Origin: JBGPGW01 sp046349515
GTDB taxonomy: Bacteria > Pseudomonadota > Alphaproteobacteria > CADEGL01
Direction: 5' to 3'
DNA length: 64,000 bases
NCBI GenBank assembly: GCA_046349515.1
Contig: JAXMCE010000004.1
Location: forward strand, 124,001 to 188,000
Part shown: one piece after another, positions 52,561-61,396 of the stretch
Layout of the letters: every line of letters starts with the position of its first letter
Numbering within the stretch: the first letter of the stretch is position 1
Notes under the pieces: generated by a model
Database searches by the model: none
Seen by the model: the letters and a program-made list of their open reading frames with translations, nothing else
Told to the model about the DNA's origin: nothing
Position numbers and translations under genes: made by a program

Positions 52561-53448
52561 ATGGACGCGGTCGTCTCCGCCCGGCCCGAGGAGACTCTGG
52601 CCTACGACGTGATCAGCCCCGCCGATCAGACCGCGGCGGTCGTCGTCGCCTCGCCGCACAGCGGTCGCGTCTACCCGCCGGAGTTCCTCGCTGCCTGCCG
52701 CCTCGACCTCAAGCTGCTGCGGAAGTCGGAGGACAGCTACGTCGACGAGTTGCTCGGCGCCGCTCCCCGGTGTGGGGCGCCCTTGCTTCGTGCGCGCTTC
52801 CCGCGGGCCTATGTCGATCCGAACCGCGAGCCGTTCGAACTCGATCCCGCGATGTTCGATGACGCGCTCCCCGACTACGCCAACACCTGCTCGCCGCGCG
52901 TGACGGCCGGTCTGGGAACGATCGCGCGTTTCGTCGCCAACGGGGAAGAGATCTATCGCCGCAAGCTGGGCGTCGCCGAAGCGCTCTCGCGCATCGATCG
53001 GCTGTACCGGCCATACCATGAGGCGCTCGAGGACCTTGTCGCAAGCACGCTTCGGCGGTTCGGCGCCTGTCTTCTCGTGGACGGTCACTCGATGCCCTCG
53101 GTGGGCGGCCCCATGGACCGGGACGCGGGCCGTCGGCGCCTCGACTTCGTACTGGGCGACTGCCACGGCTCGAGCTGTGCGCCCGAGATCGTCGACCTCG
53201 CTCAGGATTTCCTCGAGGCCCGGGGTTACCACGTGACGCGAAACGTTCCGTATGCCGGCGGGTTCACGACCCGCCACTACGGGCGCCCCGATGCCGGCGT
53301 GCATGCGCTCCAGATCGAAATCAATCGCTCCCTCTACATGGACGAAGACAGTTTCGAGCGCGCCAGCGGTTTCGGCGAGGTCAGCCGGCAGCTGGGCGAA
53401 CTTCTCTCCGTTCTCGCCCGCGAGAGCGAATCCCTCCTCCACAGATAG
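52561..53448 (+). CDS. N-formylglutamate amidohydrolase family protein
   Basis: 295 residues. The family hydrolyses N-formyl-L-glutamate, the last step of one histidine-degradation route, or related formylated amino acids. Visible are VVVASPHSGRVYPPEF at the N-terminus, the VDPNRE segment, a metal-binding-like VDGHSMPS, and ALQIEINRSLYMDED near the C-terminus. No hut genes surround it, so a role outside histidine catabolism is possible. The ATG at 52561 is the first in-frame start; the mlaE gene begins 55 bp after its stop. Confidence 0.88.
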   Translation: MDAVVSARPEETLAYDVISPADQTAAVVVASPHSGRVYPPEFLAACRLDLKLLRKSEDSYVDELLGAAPRCGAPLLRARFPRAYVDPNREPFELDPAMFDDALPDYANTCSPRVTAGLGTIARFVANGEEIYRRKLGVAEALSRIDRLYRPYHEALEDLVASTLRRFGACLLVDGHSMPSVGGPMDRDAGRRRLDFVLGDCHGSSCAPEIVDLAQDFLEARGYHVTRNVPYAGGFTTRHYGRPDAGVHALQIEINRSLYMDEDSFERASGFGEVSRQLGELLSVLARESESLLHR

Positions 53449-53503
53449 GCGTCATGACGTCGTTGCTTCACGGTCGGTCGATCCGCTTGGACGAGGAGCA
53501 ACG

Positions 53504-54634
53504 GTGAACGAGGACGCCTGGGTCCGGTCCTCGCGGGAGGGCGAGACCGCCACCATCGCATTCGGCGGACGCTGGAACCTCGCGGCGCTGGCCCGTCAGG
53601 ACGCGGCACTGCGGGCGATCGATGCCGGCGGCGCCCCGCGCGCGGTGATCGACCTCTCGGCACTCACCGCTCTCGATGCCGCCGGCGCCTGGGCGTTGCA
53701 GCGCCTGCGGTCTCAACTTCGCGCCGGCCACGTGCAGGCCGACTTCGCCGGCGGGCAGGACGCCCACCTTGCCCTCCTCGAGCGTCTCGACCGGGTCCAC
53801 GAACCGACACCGGTCGTTCCGCCGAGAGGTCATCTCTTGATCGTCATGCTGGCCCGTCTCGGCGCCGGTGCGGAACGCGCGTGGTCCGAAGCGATCGATA
53901 CCGTAGGATTTTTCGGCCACGCCATCACAACCGCCGCCCGCGTCATCCTGCGGCCGGCCAATGTGCGCGTGACCTCCCTTCTCGTGCAGATGGAGCAGGC
54001 AGGCCTCAACGCACTGCCGATCGTGGGCTTGCTCACCTTCCTCATTGGCGTCGTGCTCGCCTACCAGGGCATCGACCAGCTCCGCCGCTTCGGCGCCGAG
54101 GTCTTCACCGTCAACCTGGCCGGCATCTCCATCCTGCGCGAAGTCGGCGTCCTCATGACGGCGATCCTCATCGCCGGCCGCTCGGGCAGCGCGTTCACGG
54201 CGCAGATCGGCACCATGAAGGTCCGCGAGGAGATCGACGCCATGCGCACGCTCGGTCTCGATCCCGTCGAGATTTTGGTTCTGCCGCGCCTTCTCGCGCT
54301 CGTCCTGACCATGCCGCTCCTGGGTTTCTACGCCGACGTCGTGGGGCTGTTCGGTGCCGCCGTCTCGACCATGCTGATCCTCGACCTTTCGCCTCTTCAA
54401 TTCATGTCGCAATTGCGCGAGGCGGTGGAGATCAAGCACTTCTGGGTCGGCATCATCAAGGCGCCGGTCTTCGGCTTCATCATCGCGCTGGTCGGCTGTC
54501 GCTACGGACTCAAGGTCAAGGGCAGCGCTGAAAACGTGGGGCGCCGGACGACCCAGTCGGTCGTCGAGGCGATCTTCCTCGTCATCGTCGCCGACGCGAT
54601 CTTCTCCATCGTCTTCTCGCGCATCGGGTACTAG
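53504..54634 (+). CDS. mlaE: MlaE permease with fused N-terminal STAS (MlaB-like) domain
   Basis: 376 residues from a GTG at 53504 with GAGGAG upstream; the frame upstream belongs to the previous gene. Residues about 1-100 are a STAS domain (VIDLSALTALDAAGAWALQRL), the part played by separate MlaB in E. coli. Residues about 120-376 are the MlaE permease (LPIVGLLTFLIGVVLAYQG, then GRSGSAFTAQIGTMKVREEIDAM), with about five membrane helices. It forms the inner-membrane phospholipid ABC transporter with MlaF and MlaD, encoded next. Confidence 0.95.
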   Translation: MNEDAWVRSSREGETATIAFGGRWNLAALARQDAALRAIDAGGAPRAVIDLSALTALDAAGAWALQRLRSQLRAGHVQADFAGGQDAHLALLERLDRVHEPTPVVPPRGHLLIVMLARLGAGAERAWSEAIDTVGFFGHAITTAARVILRPANVRVTSLLVQMEQAGLNALPIVGLLTFLIGVVLAYQGIDQLRRFGAEVFTVNLAGISILREVGVLMTAILIAGRSGSAFTAQIGTMKVREEIDAMRTLGLDPVEILVLPRLLALVLTMPLLGFYADVVGLFGAAVSTMLILDLSPLQFMSQLREAVEIKHFWVGIIKAPVFGFIIALVGCRYGLKVKGSAENVGRRTTQSVVEAIFLVIVADAIFSIVFSRIGY

Positions 54635-54637
54635 GGC

Positions 54638-55393
54638 ATGGATTTCGCGGTGCGCGTCCGGGGACTGAAGACTGTGATGGGCGGCGCCGTGATCCACGAC
54701 GGCCTCGATCTCGAGGCACGCCGCGGCGAGGTGCTGGGCGTCGTCGGCGCCTCGGGGGCCGGCAAATCGGTGCTGCTCCGCACCGTCGTGGGCCTCAACC
54801 GTCCGGCCGCGGGCCGCATCGAGATCCTGGGGCAAGACACGGGACAGCTCGACACCGAGGGGTGGCGGCGCCTGCGGATGCGCTTCGGCGTCCTCTTTCA
54901 GGACGGCGCTCTGTTCAGCTCACTGACGGTGGGCGAGAATATTCAGGTGCCGATGAACGAGTTCATGCACCTCCCCGTGGCGCTGCGCGACGAGATGACC
55001 GCGGTCAAGCTCGACCTTGCGGGCCTGCCGCCGGACGCGGGAGTCAAGTATCCGTCTGAGCTGTCCGGCGGCATGCGCAAGCGCGCCGGTCTCGCCCGGG
55101 CCCTCGCGGTCGACCCGGAGCTGCTGTTCCTCGACGAGCCCACGGCCGGGCTCGATCCGATCGGGGCGGCGGAATTCGATTCCCTCATCCGCAGTCTCCA
55201 GCGCTCGCTCGGGCTCACCGTCTTCCTCGTCACCCATGACCTGGACAGTCTCGTCGCGGTTTGCGACCGTATCGCGGTACTCGTCGACAAACGCGTCATC
55301 GAGGGCACCTTGGACGAGCTGTTGGCCAACCAGCATCCCTGGATCCAGAACTACTTCCGCGGCCCGCGCGGCCGCGCGGCCATCAGGCGCTGA
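54638..55393 (+). CDS. mlaF: MlaF ATP-binding protein of the phospholipid transporter
   Basis: 251 residues. ABC ATPase with Walker A GASGAGKSVLLR, Q-loop FQDGALFSSLTV, signature LSGGMRKRAGLARAL, Walker B LLFLDEPTAGLDP and switch THDLDSL. The LSGGMRKR form is typical of MlaF/MCE-system ATPases. It starts 3 bp after mlaE and lies 10 bp before mlaD. Confidence 0.97.
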   Translation: MDFAVRVRGLKTVMGGAVIHDGLDLEARRGEVLGVVGASGAGKSVLLRTVVGLNRPAAGRIEILGQDTGQLDTEGWRRLRMRFGVLFQDGALFSSLTVGENIQVPMNEFMHLPVALRDEMTAVKLDLAGLPPDAGVKYPSELSGGMRKRAGLARALAVDPELLFLDEPTAGLDPIGAAEFDSLIRSLQRSLGLTVFLVTHDLDSLVAVCDRIAVLVDKRVIEGTLDELLANQHPWIQNYFRGPRGRAAIRR

Positions 55394-55403
55394 AGGAGAG
55401 CCC

Positions 55404-56381
55404 ATGGAGACCCGCGCCAACCATGTCCTTGTCGGCGGTTTCGTCCTGGCCCTCGTCGTCGCCTTCGTGGGGTTCGTGCTGTGGCTCGGCAAGACCCAGA
55501 TCGATCGCGACTATGTCGACTACAAGATCTTCTTCACGGGCGCCGTGACCGGCCTCAAAGAGGGCAATCCCGTGCGCTACCGCGGCATTCCCGTCGGCAC
55601 GGTCAAGTCGTTCCGCATCAATCCCAAGAACGTCGAAGAGATCGAGGTCATCATCCAGGTTTCGAAGGACACGCCGGTCAAGACCGACACCGAAGCCTCG
55701 CTCGAGTTCCAAGGAATCACCGGCGTGTCCTACGTCCAGCTCACGGGCGGCACGCAGGACGCGGCGGAGCTGAAACCCCTGGAGGGCGAGAGGATCGCGG
55801 TCATTCCTTCAAAACCCTCGCAGCTCGAGCGCGTCATTCAAAGCGCGCCGGAACTGCTCAACCGGTTCATCGTGCTTCTCGACCGCGCGAACCAGCTGTT
55901 CGATGAACAGAACCAGAAAGCCTTCGCGGAGACGCTCCAGAACCTTCGCACTGTTTCGGGATCGGTGGCGTCCCACTCCGGCGACATCGAGAAGATCCTG
56001 GTCGACGGCGCCGGCATGATGACCGAGCTGCGGCATGCGGCGACCTCGTTCGATGCCCTGGCCAAGCAAATGACGACCGAACTCTCGGGCGTGGGTGGCG
56101 ACATTCGGCGGGCGACCCATGAATTGCCGCCGACGCTCGATGCGGTGCGCGATGCCGCGACCTCGGCCGCGGCACTGTCCAAGGAGCTCGAAGGCATGCT
56201 GGCCGAGAACCGTCGGCCGATCCGCGAGTTCATGGCGTCCGGCCTCTACGACACGACGCAGCTTCTCCAGGATCTCCGCACGCTCATCTCGTCACTGTCG
56301 CGCCTGACCTCGCGCGTGGAACAGGATCCAGCGCGCTTCTTCTTCGGCGATTCGATTGAGTCCGGCATCGAGGCCCGATAA
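55404..56381 (+). CDS. mlaD: MlaD, MCE-domain substrate-binding protein
   Basis: 325 residues, longer than the ~180 of E. coli MlaD. There is one N-terminal membrane anchor (NHVLVGGFVLALVVAFVGFVLWL), then an MCE domain (about 38-120, with GLKEGNPVRYRGIPVGTV). A long helical tail follows (about 140-320) and may extend the periplasmic channel. GGAGAG precedes the ATG. It binds lipids delivered to or from MlaC. Confidence 0.95.
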   Translation: METRANHVLVGGFVLALVVAFVGFVLWLGKTQIDRDYVDYKIFFTGAVTGLKEGNPVRYRGIPVGTVKSFRINPKNVEEIEVIIQVSKDTPVKTDTEASLEFQGITGVSYVQLTGGTQDAAELKPLEGERIAVIPSKPSQLERVIQSAPELLNRFIVLLDRANQLFDEQNQKAFAETLQNLRTVSGSVASHSGDIEKILVDGAGMMTELRHAATSFDALAKQMTTELSGVGGDIRRATHELPPTLDAVRDAATSAAALSKELEGMLAENRRPIREFMASGLYDTTQLLQDLRTLISSLSRLTSRVEQDPARFFFGDSIESGIEAR

Positions 56382-56383
56382 CC

Positions 56384-57004
56384 ATGCACCGCCCCCTCCG
56401 TCCGCTGTCCATTGTCCTCTGTGCCGGCCTGGTCCTCGCGGGCTGCATCGGCAAGCTGCCCGGCACGGGCGCGCCGCCCAAGATCTACGACCTCACGCCC
56501 AAGAGCACCTTCGACGCCAACCTGCCCAGTGTTTCATGGCAGCTGGTCGTGCAGGAGCCGGTCGCGGCCGCCAACATCGACACGAGCCGAATCGTCGCGC
56601 GCCAGACTCCACTGACCCTCGAGTACTACAAGGGTGTCGCCTGGGTCGATCGCGCGCCGCGCATGGTCCAGACGCTCATCATCGAGTCGTTCGAGCGGAC
56701 CGGCAAAATCGTGGCCGTCGGGCGCGAAGCCATCGGCCTCCGGTCCGACTACGTCCTCAAGCCGGAACTCCGTGATTTCGAAGCGGACTACACGAAGGGA
56801 CCGGTTCCCTCGGTCCTCGTGCGCATGAACGTGAAGCTCATCAAGATGCCCGAGCGGACAATCGTCAGCAACGCGACCTTCGAATCGCGCATCGAGGCGG
56901 AGAATACGTCGATGGAGGCGATCGTCACGGCCTATGACGAAGCGCTCGGCAAAGTCCTCAAGCGGACGGTCGAATGGACCTTGCGCGGCGGCCCGCCGAC
57001 CTAA
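56384..57004 (+). CDS. ABC-type transport auxiliary lipoprotein (PqiC-like)
   Basis: 206 residues. It has a lipoprotein signal with lipobox LAGC at about residue 18-21 and an ABC_trans_aux-type domain: KIYDLTPKSTF at the N-terminus and WQLVVQEPVAAANIDTSRIVAR, then a C-terminal helix. PqiC-like lipoproteins in the outer membrane accompany MCE transporters. It starts 2 bp after mlaD and completes the mlaE-F-D-lipoprotein operon. Confidence 0.88.
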   Translation: MHRPLRPLSIVLCAGLVLAGCIGKLPGTGAPPKIYDLTPKSTFDANLPSVSWQLVVQEPVAAANIDTSRIVARQTPLTLEYYKGVAWVDRAPRMVQTLIIESFERTGKIVAVGREAIGLRSDYVLKPELRDFEADYTKGPVPSVLVRMNVKLIKMPERTIVSNATFESRIEAENTSMEAIVTAYDEALGKVLKRTVEWTLRGGPPT

Positions 57005-57025
57005 GGCAGGACTCCCGGCCGTCTC

Positions 57026-58057
57026 TCAACCCGCTCCGACAAGCCTGAGGCGCGGCAGGTCCGCCCCGGCCGGCGCCTCGCTGGCAAACACCCGATTCGC
57101 AGGGAACGAGAGAATCGCGGTCGTCCCCTGACCTGGTGCGCTCTCGATCTCGAGGCCACCCCCGTGACGCTCGATGAGGCGACGCGTAAGCGCAAGCCCG
57201 ATCCCGGTTCCCGCCGGACACGTTGACGGGTCGCGCTCCCGGATCCGGCCGCGGGGCGACAGGATCCGCTCGATCTCGTCCTTCTTGATCCCGATGCCCG
57301 TGTCGCGGACCGCGATCGTCAACCGGCCGCTCCGCGTAGTGCGGATGCGGATCTCAACGCGGCCACCAGCCGGCGTGAACTTGATGGCATTGGTCAGGAG
57401 GTTGAGCAACATCTGGCGCACGCGCCGCTCGTCGGCCAGCAGGCCAACACGGCGGGACGCAGCCGATGAGAGGCGCACCTGAACGATTTCGGCTTCGCGC
57501 GAGACCATGGCCAATGCCTCGCGGATCATCGCGTTCACGTCGATGCGGCTTTCGGTGAGCGGCAGACGTCCGGCCTCGGCCTGGGAGAGGTCGAGCACGT
57601 CGCTCAAGAGATCGAACATGTGACGGGCGGTCGCATTGATGTGGCCCGCATAGTCGCGGTAGCGCTTGCCGCCGATGGGGCCGAACATCTGGCTGCGCAT
57701 GGTCTCGGAAAAGCCGAGGACCGCGCTCAAGGGCGTGCGCAGCTCGTGGCTCAATTCGGCAAGGAATTCCGCATTGAGTCGCGCCCGCTCCTCGCCCTCG
57801 GCCAGGGCCGCCGATTGTTCGGCGATTCGGCCTTCGGCCGCGTCAATGCGCCGGTCAACGAGGAGGAGATGGCCGCGGACCCTGAGGAAGAGTCCGATCG
57901 AGGCGGCGAACAGGAGTGCGAAGGCCGGAATAACGTAGAAGATCGATTGGGCGCCAAGGGCGTGGGTCGTCGCCAAGGCGGCGCCGGCGCTCGCGAAGGC
58001 GCTCGCGCCCAACAGGCCGGCAACAGGTGCCATCATCTGACGCATCGCAGACGTCAT
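57026..58057 (-). CDS. Membrane sensor histidine kinase, PleC/DivJ-like
   Basis: 343 residues. Two membrane segments (about 10-32 and 38-60) have hardly any loop between them, so little periplasmic sensor exists. HisKA has His104 in FLAELSHELRTPLSAVLGFSE. In HATPase_c the N box (NLLTNAIKFTPAGG), G1 (DTGIGIKK) and G2 (GTGIGLAL) are intact, but the F-box region reads ILSPRGRI with no phenylalanine. No cognate regulator is adjacent. It is convergent with the Mla operon. Confidence 0.88.
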   Translation of the reverse strand: MTSAMRQMMAPVAGLLGASAFASAGAALATTHALGAQSIFYVIPAFALLFAASIGLFLRVRGHLLLVDRRIDAAEGRIAEQSAALAEGEERARLNAEFLAELSHELRTPLSAVLGFSETMRSQMFGPIGGKRYRDYAGHINATARHMFDLLSDVLDLSQAEAGRLPLTESRIDVNAMIREALAMVSREAEIVQVRLSSAASRRVGLLADERRVRQMLLNLLTNAIKFTPAGGRVEIRIRTTRSGRLTIAVRDTGIGIKKDEIERILSPRGRIRERDPSTCPAGTGIGLALTRRLIERHGGGLEIESAPGQGTTAILSFPANRVFASEAPAGADLPRLRLVGAG

Positions 58058-58100
58058 GTCGGCCTCCCGATTGAAGTATGCAGGATGGATGCGAAAGCGA

Positions 58101-58116
58101 TGTGACAGGAATCACA
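58101..58116. promoter_or_regulatory. CRP-type palindrome TGTGA-N6-TCACA
   Basis: An exact match to the CRP/FNR-superfamily consensus, in the 156-bp gap between the histidine kinase (start 58057, minus) and the gamma-glutamyltransferase (start 58214, plus). It could control either or both. The match is chance-unlikely at this base composition; the binding protein is not known. Confidence 0.5.
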
Positions 58117-58213
58117 GATCGACGCTTTATTTGCTGCCTCCGTCGGGTCGCGCGATTTGGCGTCCGCCGGAGGCCGCCGCTATAGTGGCCAGGCCCAGCG
58201 GAAAGGACCGGCC

Positions 58214-60037
58214 ATGCTGACCACGCGACCCGAGATCCACGGCACGTTCGGTGCCGTCGCCTCGACCCACTGGCTGGCCTCGGCCGTCGGCATGGCCATG
58301 CTCGAGCGGGGCGGCAACGCGTTCGATGCGGCCGTTGCCGCTGGCTTCACGCTTCAGGTCGTGGAGCCGCACCAGAACGGGCTCGGCGGGGATGTTCCCG
58401 TCATCGCCTATGAGGCCAAGTCGAGGCGTCTTTTCGTCCTCTGCGGCCAGGGACCCGCCCCCGGCGCCGCCACCATCGAGCGCTATCGCCGGGAAGGGGT
58501 CGACCTCATCCCCGGCACCGGCCTCCTCGCGGCCGTCGTGCCCGGCGCGTTCGATGCTTGGATGGCTCTTCTCCGCGACCACGGAACCATGCGGGTCCGC
58601 GACGTCATCGAGCCCGCGATCCACTATGCGCGGCACGGCACGCCGGTAACGGCGATGCTTGCAAGCTATATCGACGGCGTGCGCGAGCTCCTGATGACCG
58701 CCTGGCCGAGCTCGGCCGCGGTCTATCTGCGGGCCGGGCATGCGCCCGAGCCCGGCACGCTGCTCCGCAATTTGAAACTTGCCGACACCTATGAGCGCCT
58801 GATCCAAGCTGCGGAGGCCGCACGAGGCGGCCGCGAGGGCGAGATCGAAGCGGCGCGGAACGCCTACTACCGCGGATTCGTCGCCGAGGCGATCGACCGG
58901 TTCTGCCGCACGAGCGAAGTCCCGGACAGCTCGGGCCGACGCCATCGCGGTCTTCTCACGGCCGCGGACATGGCGCGCTATGAAGCGAACTACGAAGAGG
59001 CCCTGACCTACGACTATCGGGGCCATACCATCGCCAAGACGGGCCCGTGGGGGCAGGGCCCGGCTTTCCTCCAGGCGCTCGCGCTCCTCAAGGGGTTCGA
59101 CCTCGACGCCATGGACCCGAACGGCGCCGATTTCGTCCACACCCTGGCAGAGTGCCTGAAGCTGGCCATGGCCGACCGGGAGGCCTACTACGGCGACCCG
59201 AACTTCGCGTCCGTCCCCATGGCCACATTGCTCAGCGACGAGTACAACGCCGATCGTCGGCGGCTCGTCGAACGCGTGGCATCGCTCGACCTTCGGCCCG
59301 GATCCGTCGGCGGCAAGACACCGCGTCTGCCTGGCTTCGTGCTCGCGGGACAACGCGCCAAGAGTCCCATGAAGGCCGGCGAAGGCGAGCCCAATACGGC
59401 GCGCCTCCGGGCCGCCGGCACGGGCGAGCCCAACGCCGCCGCCCTTCGCGCCGAAGGCGGCGACACGGTCAACGTCAACGTCATCGACCGGCACGGCAAC
59501 ATAGTCTCCGCGATGCCGAGCGGCGGCTGGCTCCAGAGTTCGCCCGTCATTCCTGAGCTCGGCTTCTGCCTCGGCACGCGGGCGCAGATGTTCTGGCTCG
59601 AGGAGGGTCTGCCCGCGAGCCTCGAGCCGAACAAGCGTCCCCGCACCACCCTGACGCCCGGCCTCGCCTTCCGCGACGGCGAGCCCTCCATGGCCTTCGG
59701 CTCGCCCGGCGGCGACGGCCAGGACCAGTGGGCGCTCCAGCTTTTCCTCCGCCACGTCCACCATCGCATGAACCTCCAGCAGGCGATCGAGGCGCCGGCC
59801 TTCCTGACCGAACACGCGCCGAGCTCGTTCTATCCGCGGGAGCCGAAGCCGGGGCACTTGGCTCTCGAATCGCGCTTCGAGCCGGCGGCGATCGAGTCCC
59901 TTCGTCAACGCGGCCATCGCGTGGACGTCGTCGGAGCGTGGACGATCGGGCGTCTCTCGGCCGTTTCGCGGGCGGACGGCCTCATCAAGGCCGCCGCCAA
60001 CCCGCGGACCGAGCAGGCCTACGCCATCGGCCGTTGA
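58214..60037 (+). CDS. Gamma-glutamyltransferase family protein
   Basis: 607 residues. An Ntn-hydrolase that is cleaved into two chains; the predicted nucleophile is Thr418 in GGDTVNVNVID. Other family parts are ASTHWLASAVGMAMLERGGNAFDAAVAAGF, GLGGDVPVIAYE, and the C-terminal PRTTLTPGLAFRDGEPSMAFGSPGGDGQ. No signal peptide is seen, so it may be cytosolic and act on substrates other than glutathione. The ATG at 58214 fits the conserved start; it follows GGAAAGGA. Confidence 0.92.
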   Translation: MLTTRPEIHGTFGAVASTHWLASAVGMAMLERGGNAFDAAVAAGFTLQVVEPHQNGLGGDVPVIAYEAKSRRLFVLCGQGPAPGAATIERYRREGVDLIPGTGLLAAVVPGAFDAWMALLRDHGTMRVRDVIEPAIHYARHGTPVTAMLASYIDGVRELLMTAWPSSAAVYLRAGHAPEPGTLLRNLKLADTYERLIQAAEAARGGREGEIEAARNAYYRGFVAEAIDRFCRTSEVPDSSGRRHRGLLTAADMARYEANYEEALTYDYRGHTIAKTGPWGQGPAFLQALALLKGFDLDAMDPNGADFVHTLAECLKLAMADREAYYGDPNFASVPMATLLSDEYNADRRRLVERVASLDLRPGSVGGKTPRLPGFVLAGQRAKSPMKAGEGEPNTARLRAAGTGEPNAAALRAEGGDTVNVNVIDRHGNIVSAMPSGGWLQSSPVIPELGFCLGTRAQMFWLEEGLPASLEPNKRPRTTLTPGLAFRDGEPSMAFGSPGGDGQDQWALQLFLRHVHHRMNLQQAIEAPAFLTEHAPSSFYPREPKPGHLALESRFEPAAIESLRQRGHRVDVVGAWTIGRLSAVSRADGLIKAAANPRTEQAYAIGR

Positions 60038-60058
60038 CCGCAGCCCTCGCACCGGCCG

Positions 60059-61396
60059 ATGACCGCTAAGGGGATGGAAGGAGGAGAGGCCGCCTCCTGG
60101 CGGCGGCGCGTCTGGCACCTCGCCTGGCCGATGATCCTCTCCAACATGTCGATGACCGCCTTGGGAGTCGTCGACACGGCCGTCATGGGTCGGCTACCCG
60201 ATGCCGCCTATATCGGCGCCGTCGCGGTCGGCGCCACGATCATCGGGTTCATCTACTGGGGCCTCGCCTTCCTTCGGATGGGCACGACCGGTCTCTCGGC
60301 CCAAGCCTTCGGCACGGGTGCCGCGGACGAGGTCCGCGCCACGCTCGCACGCGCACTCCTCCTGGCGCTGGCCCTCGGCATCGCCATCATCATCCTCAAG
60401 GTCCCGATCGCGCTCTTGGCCTTCGGCGTCATCGAGGCCAGCAACGCCGTCATCGAACTTGCGCGCGTCTATTTCGACATCCGCCTCTGGGCCATGCCGG
60501 CCTCTCTCATCAACATGGTGGTGCTGGGCTGGCTCATCGGCGTCCAGCGCACGAGGGCGGCCCTCGTCGTCCAGCTCGGCTTCAACCTCGTCAATGTCGC
60601 CTTGGCGATCCTCTTCGTGATCGGCCTCGGCTGGGGGGTCGAGGGCGCCGCCTCGGCGACCTTGATCGCGGAGTGGAGCGGCGTCGCCATGAGCGCCGCG
60701 GCCATCTGGTCGGCGCTTCGCACCGTGGGCGGGCGACTTGACCCTGCCCGCATTTTCGATCGCCAGCGCCTCATCGCCGTTGCCCACATCAACGCCAATG
60801 TCTTCGTCCGCTCTCTCCTCGTCGTTGCGACGATGGCCTATTTCACCGTCGTCGGCGCGCGGTTCGGCGATGCAACGCTCGCAGCCAATGCCATGCTCGC
60901 GGCCGTGAACAGCTTTCTCGGCCAGGCTCTCGACGGATTTTCCTTCGCGGCCGAAGCGCTCGTGGGCAGCGCCATCGGCGCGCGCGATCGCCAGCAGCTC
61001 CGCAGCGCCGTGCGCGCGACGTTCTTCGTCGCTGGCGCGCTCGCCCTGGCCTTCACCCTCGGCTACGCCATCCTCGGCGCCGCCGTCATCGGCATGCTGA
61101 CCGATTTGCCCGATGTGCGGCACCAGGCGATCATCTACCTGCCCTGGGCGGCCGTGACGCCGATCGTGCTCGTGTGGGGATTTCTCCTCGACGGCGTCTT
61201 CAATGGCGCCACCCATACGCGCGAGATGCGGAACGCCATGATCATTTCCGCCGCCGGCTACATCGGCGGCATCCAGCTTCTCGTGCCGCTCTGGGGCAAC
61301 CACGGCCTCTGGGCCGCGTTCATCCTGTTCTCGCTCTTGAGAATCGTGACTCTCGGCGCGTGGTACCCGCGCATCCCGCAGAGCATCGCCGCCTAG
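60059..61396 (+). CDS. MATE-family efflux transporter (DinF-like)
   Basis: 445 residues with about 12 hydrophobic segments. The N-terminal WHLAWPMILSNMSMTALGVVDTAVMGRL and GLAFLRMGTTGLSAQAFG match the DinF branch of MATE cation antiporters. The substrate is unknown. It starts 21 bp after the gamma-glutamyltransferase stop on the same strand. Its TAG stop lies in the same CTAG tetranucleotide as the stop of the convergent epimerase gene. Confidence 0.92.
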   Translation: MTAKGMEGGEAASWRRRVWHLAWPMILSNMSMTALGVVDTAVMGRLPDAAYIGAVAVGATIIGFIYWGLAFLRMGTTGLSAQAFGTGAADEVRATLARALLLALALGIAIIILKVPIALLAFGVIEASNAVIELARVYFDIRLWAMPASLINMVVLGWLIGVQRTRAALVVQLGFNLVNVALAILFVIGLGWGVEGAASATLIAEWSGVAMSAAAIWSALRTVGGRLDPARIFDRQRLIAVAHINANVFVRSLLVVATMAYFTVVGARFGDATLAANAMLAAVNSFLGQALDGFSFAAEALVGSAIGARDRQQLRSAVRATFFVAGALALAFTLGYAILGAAVIGMLTDLPDVRHQAIIYLPWAAVTPIVLVWGFLLDGVFNGATHTREMRNAMIISAAGYIGGIQLLVPLWGNHGLWAAFILFSLLRIVTLGAWYPRIPQSIAA

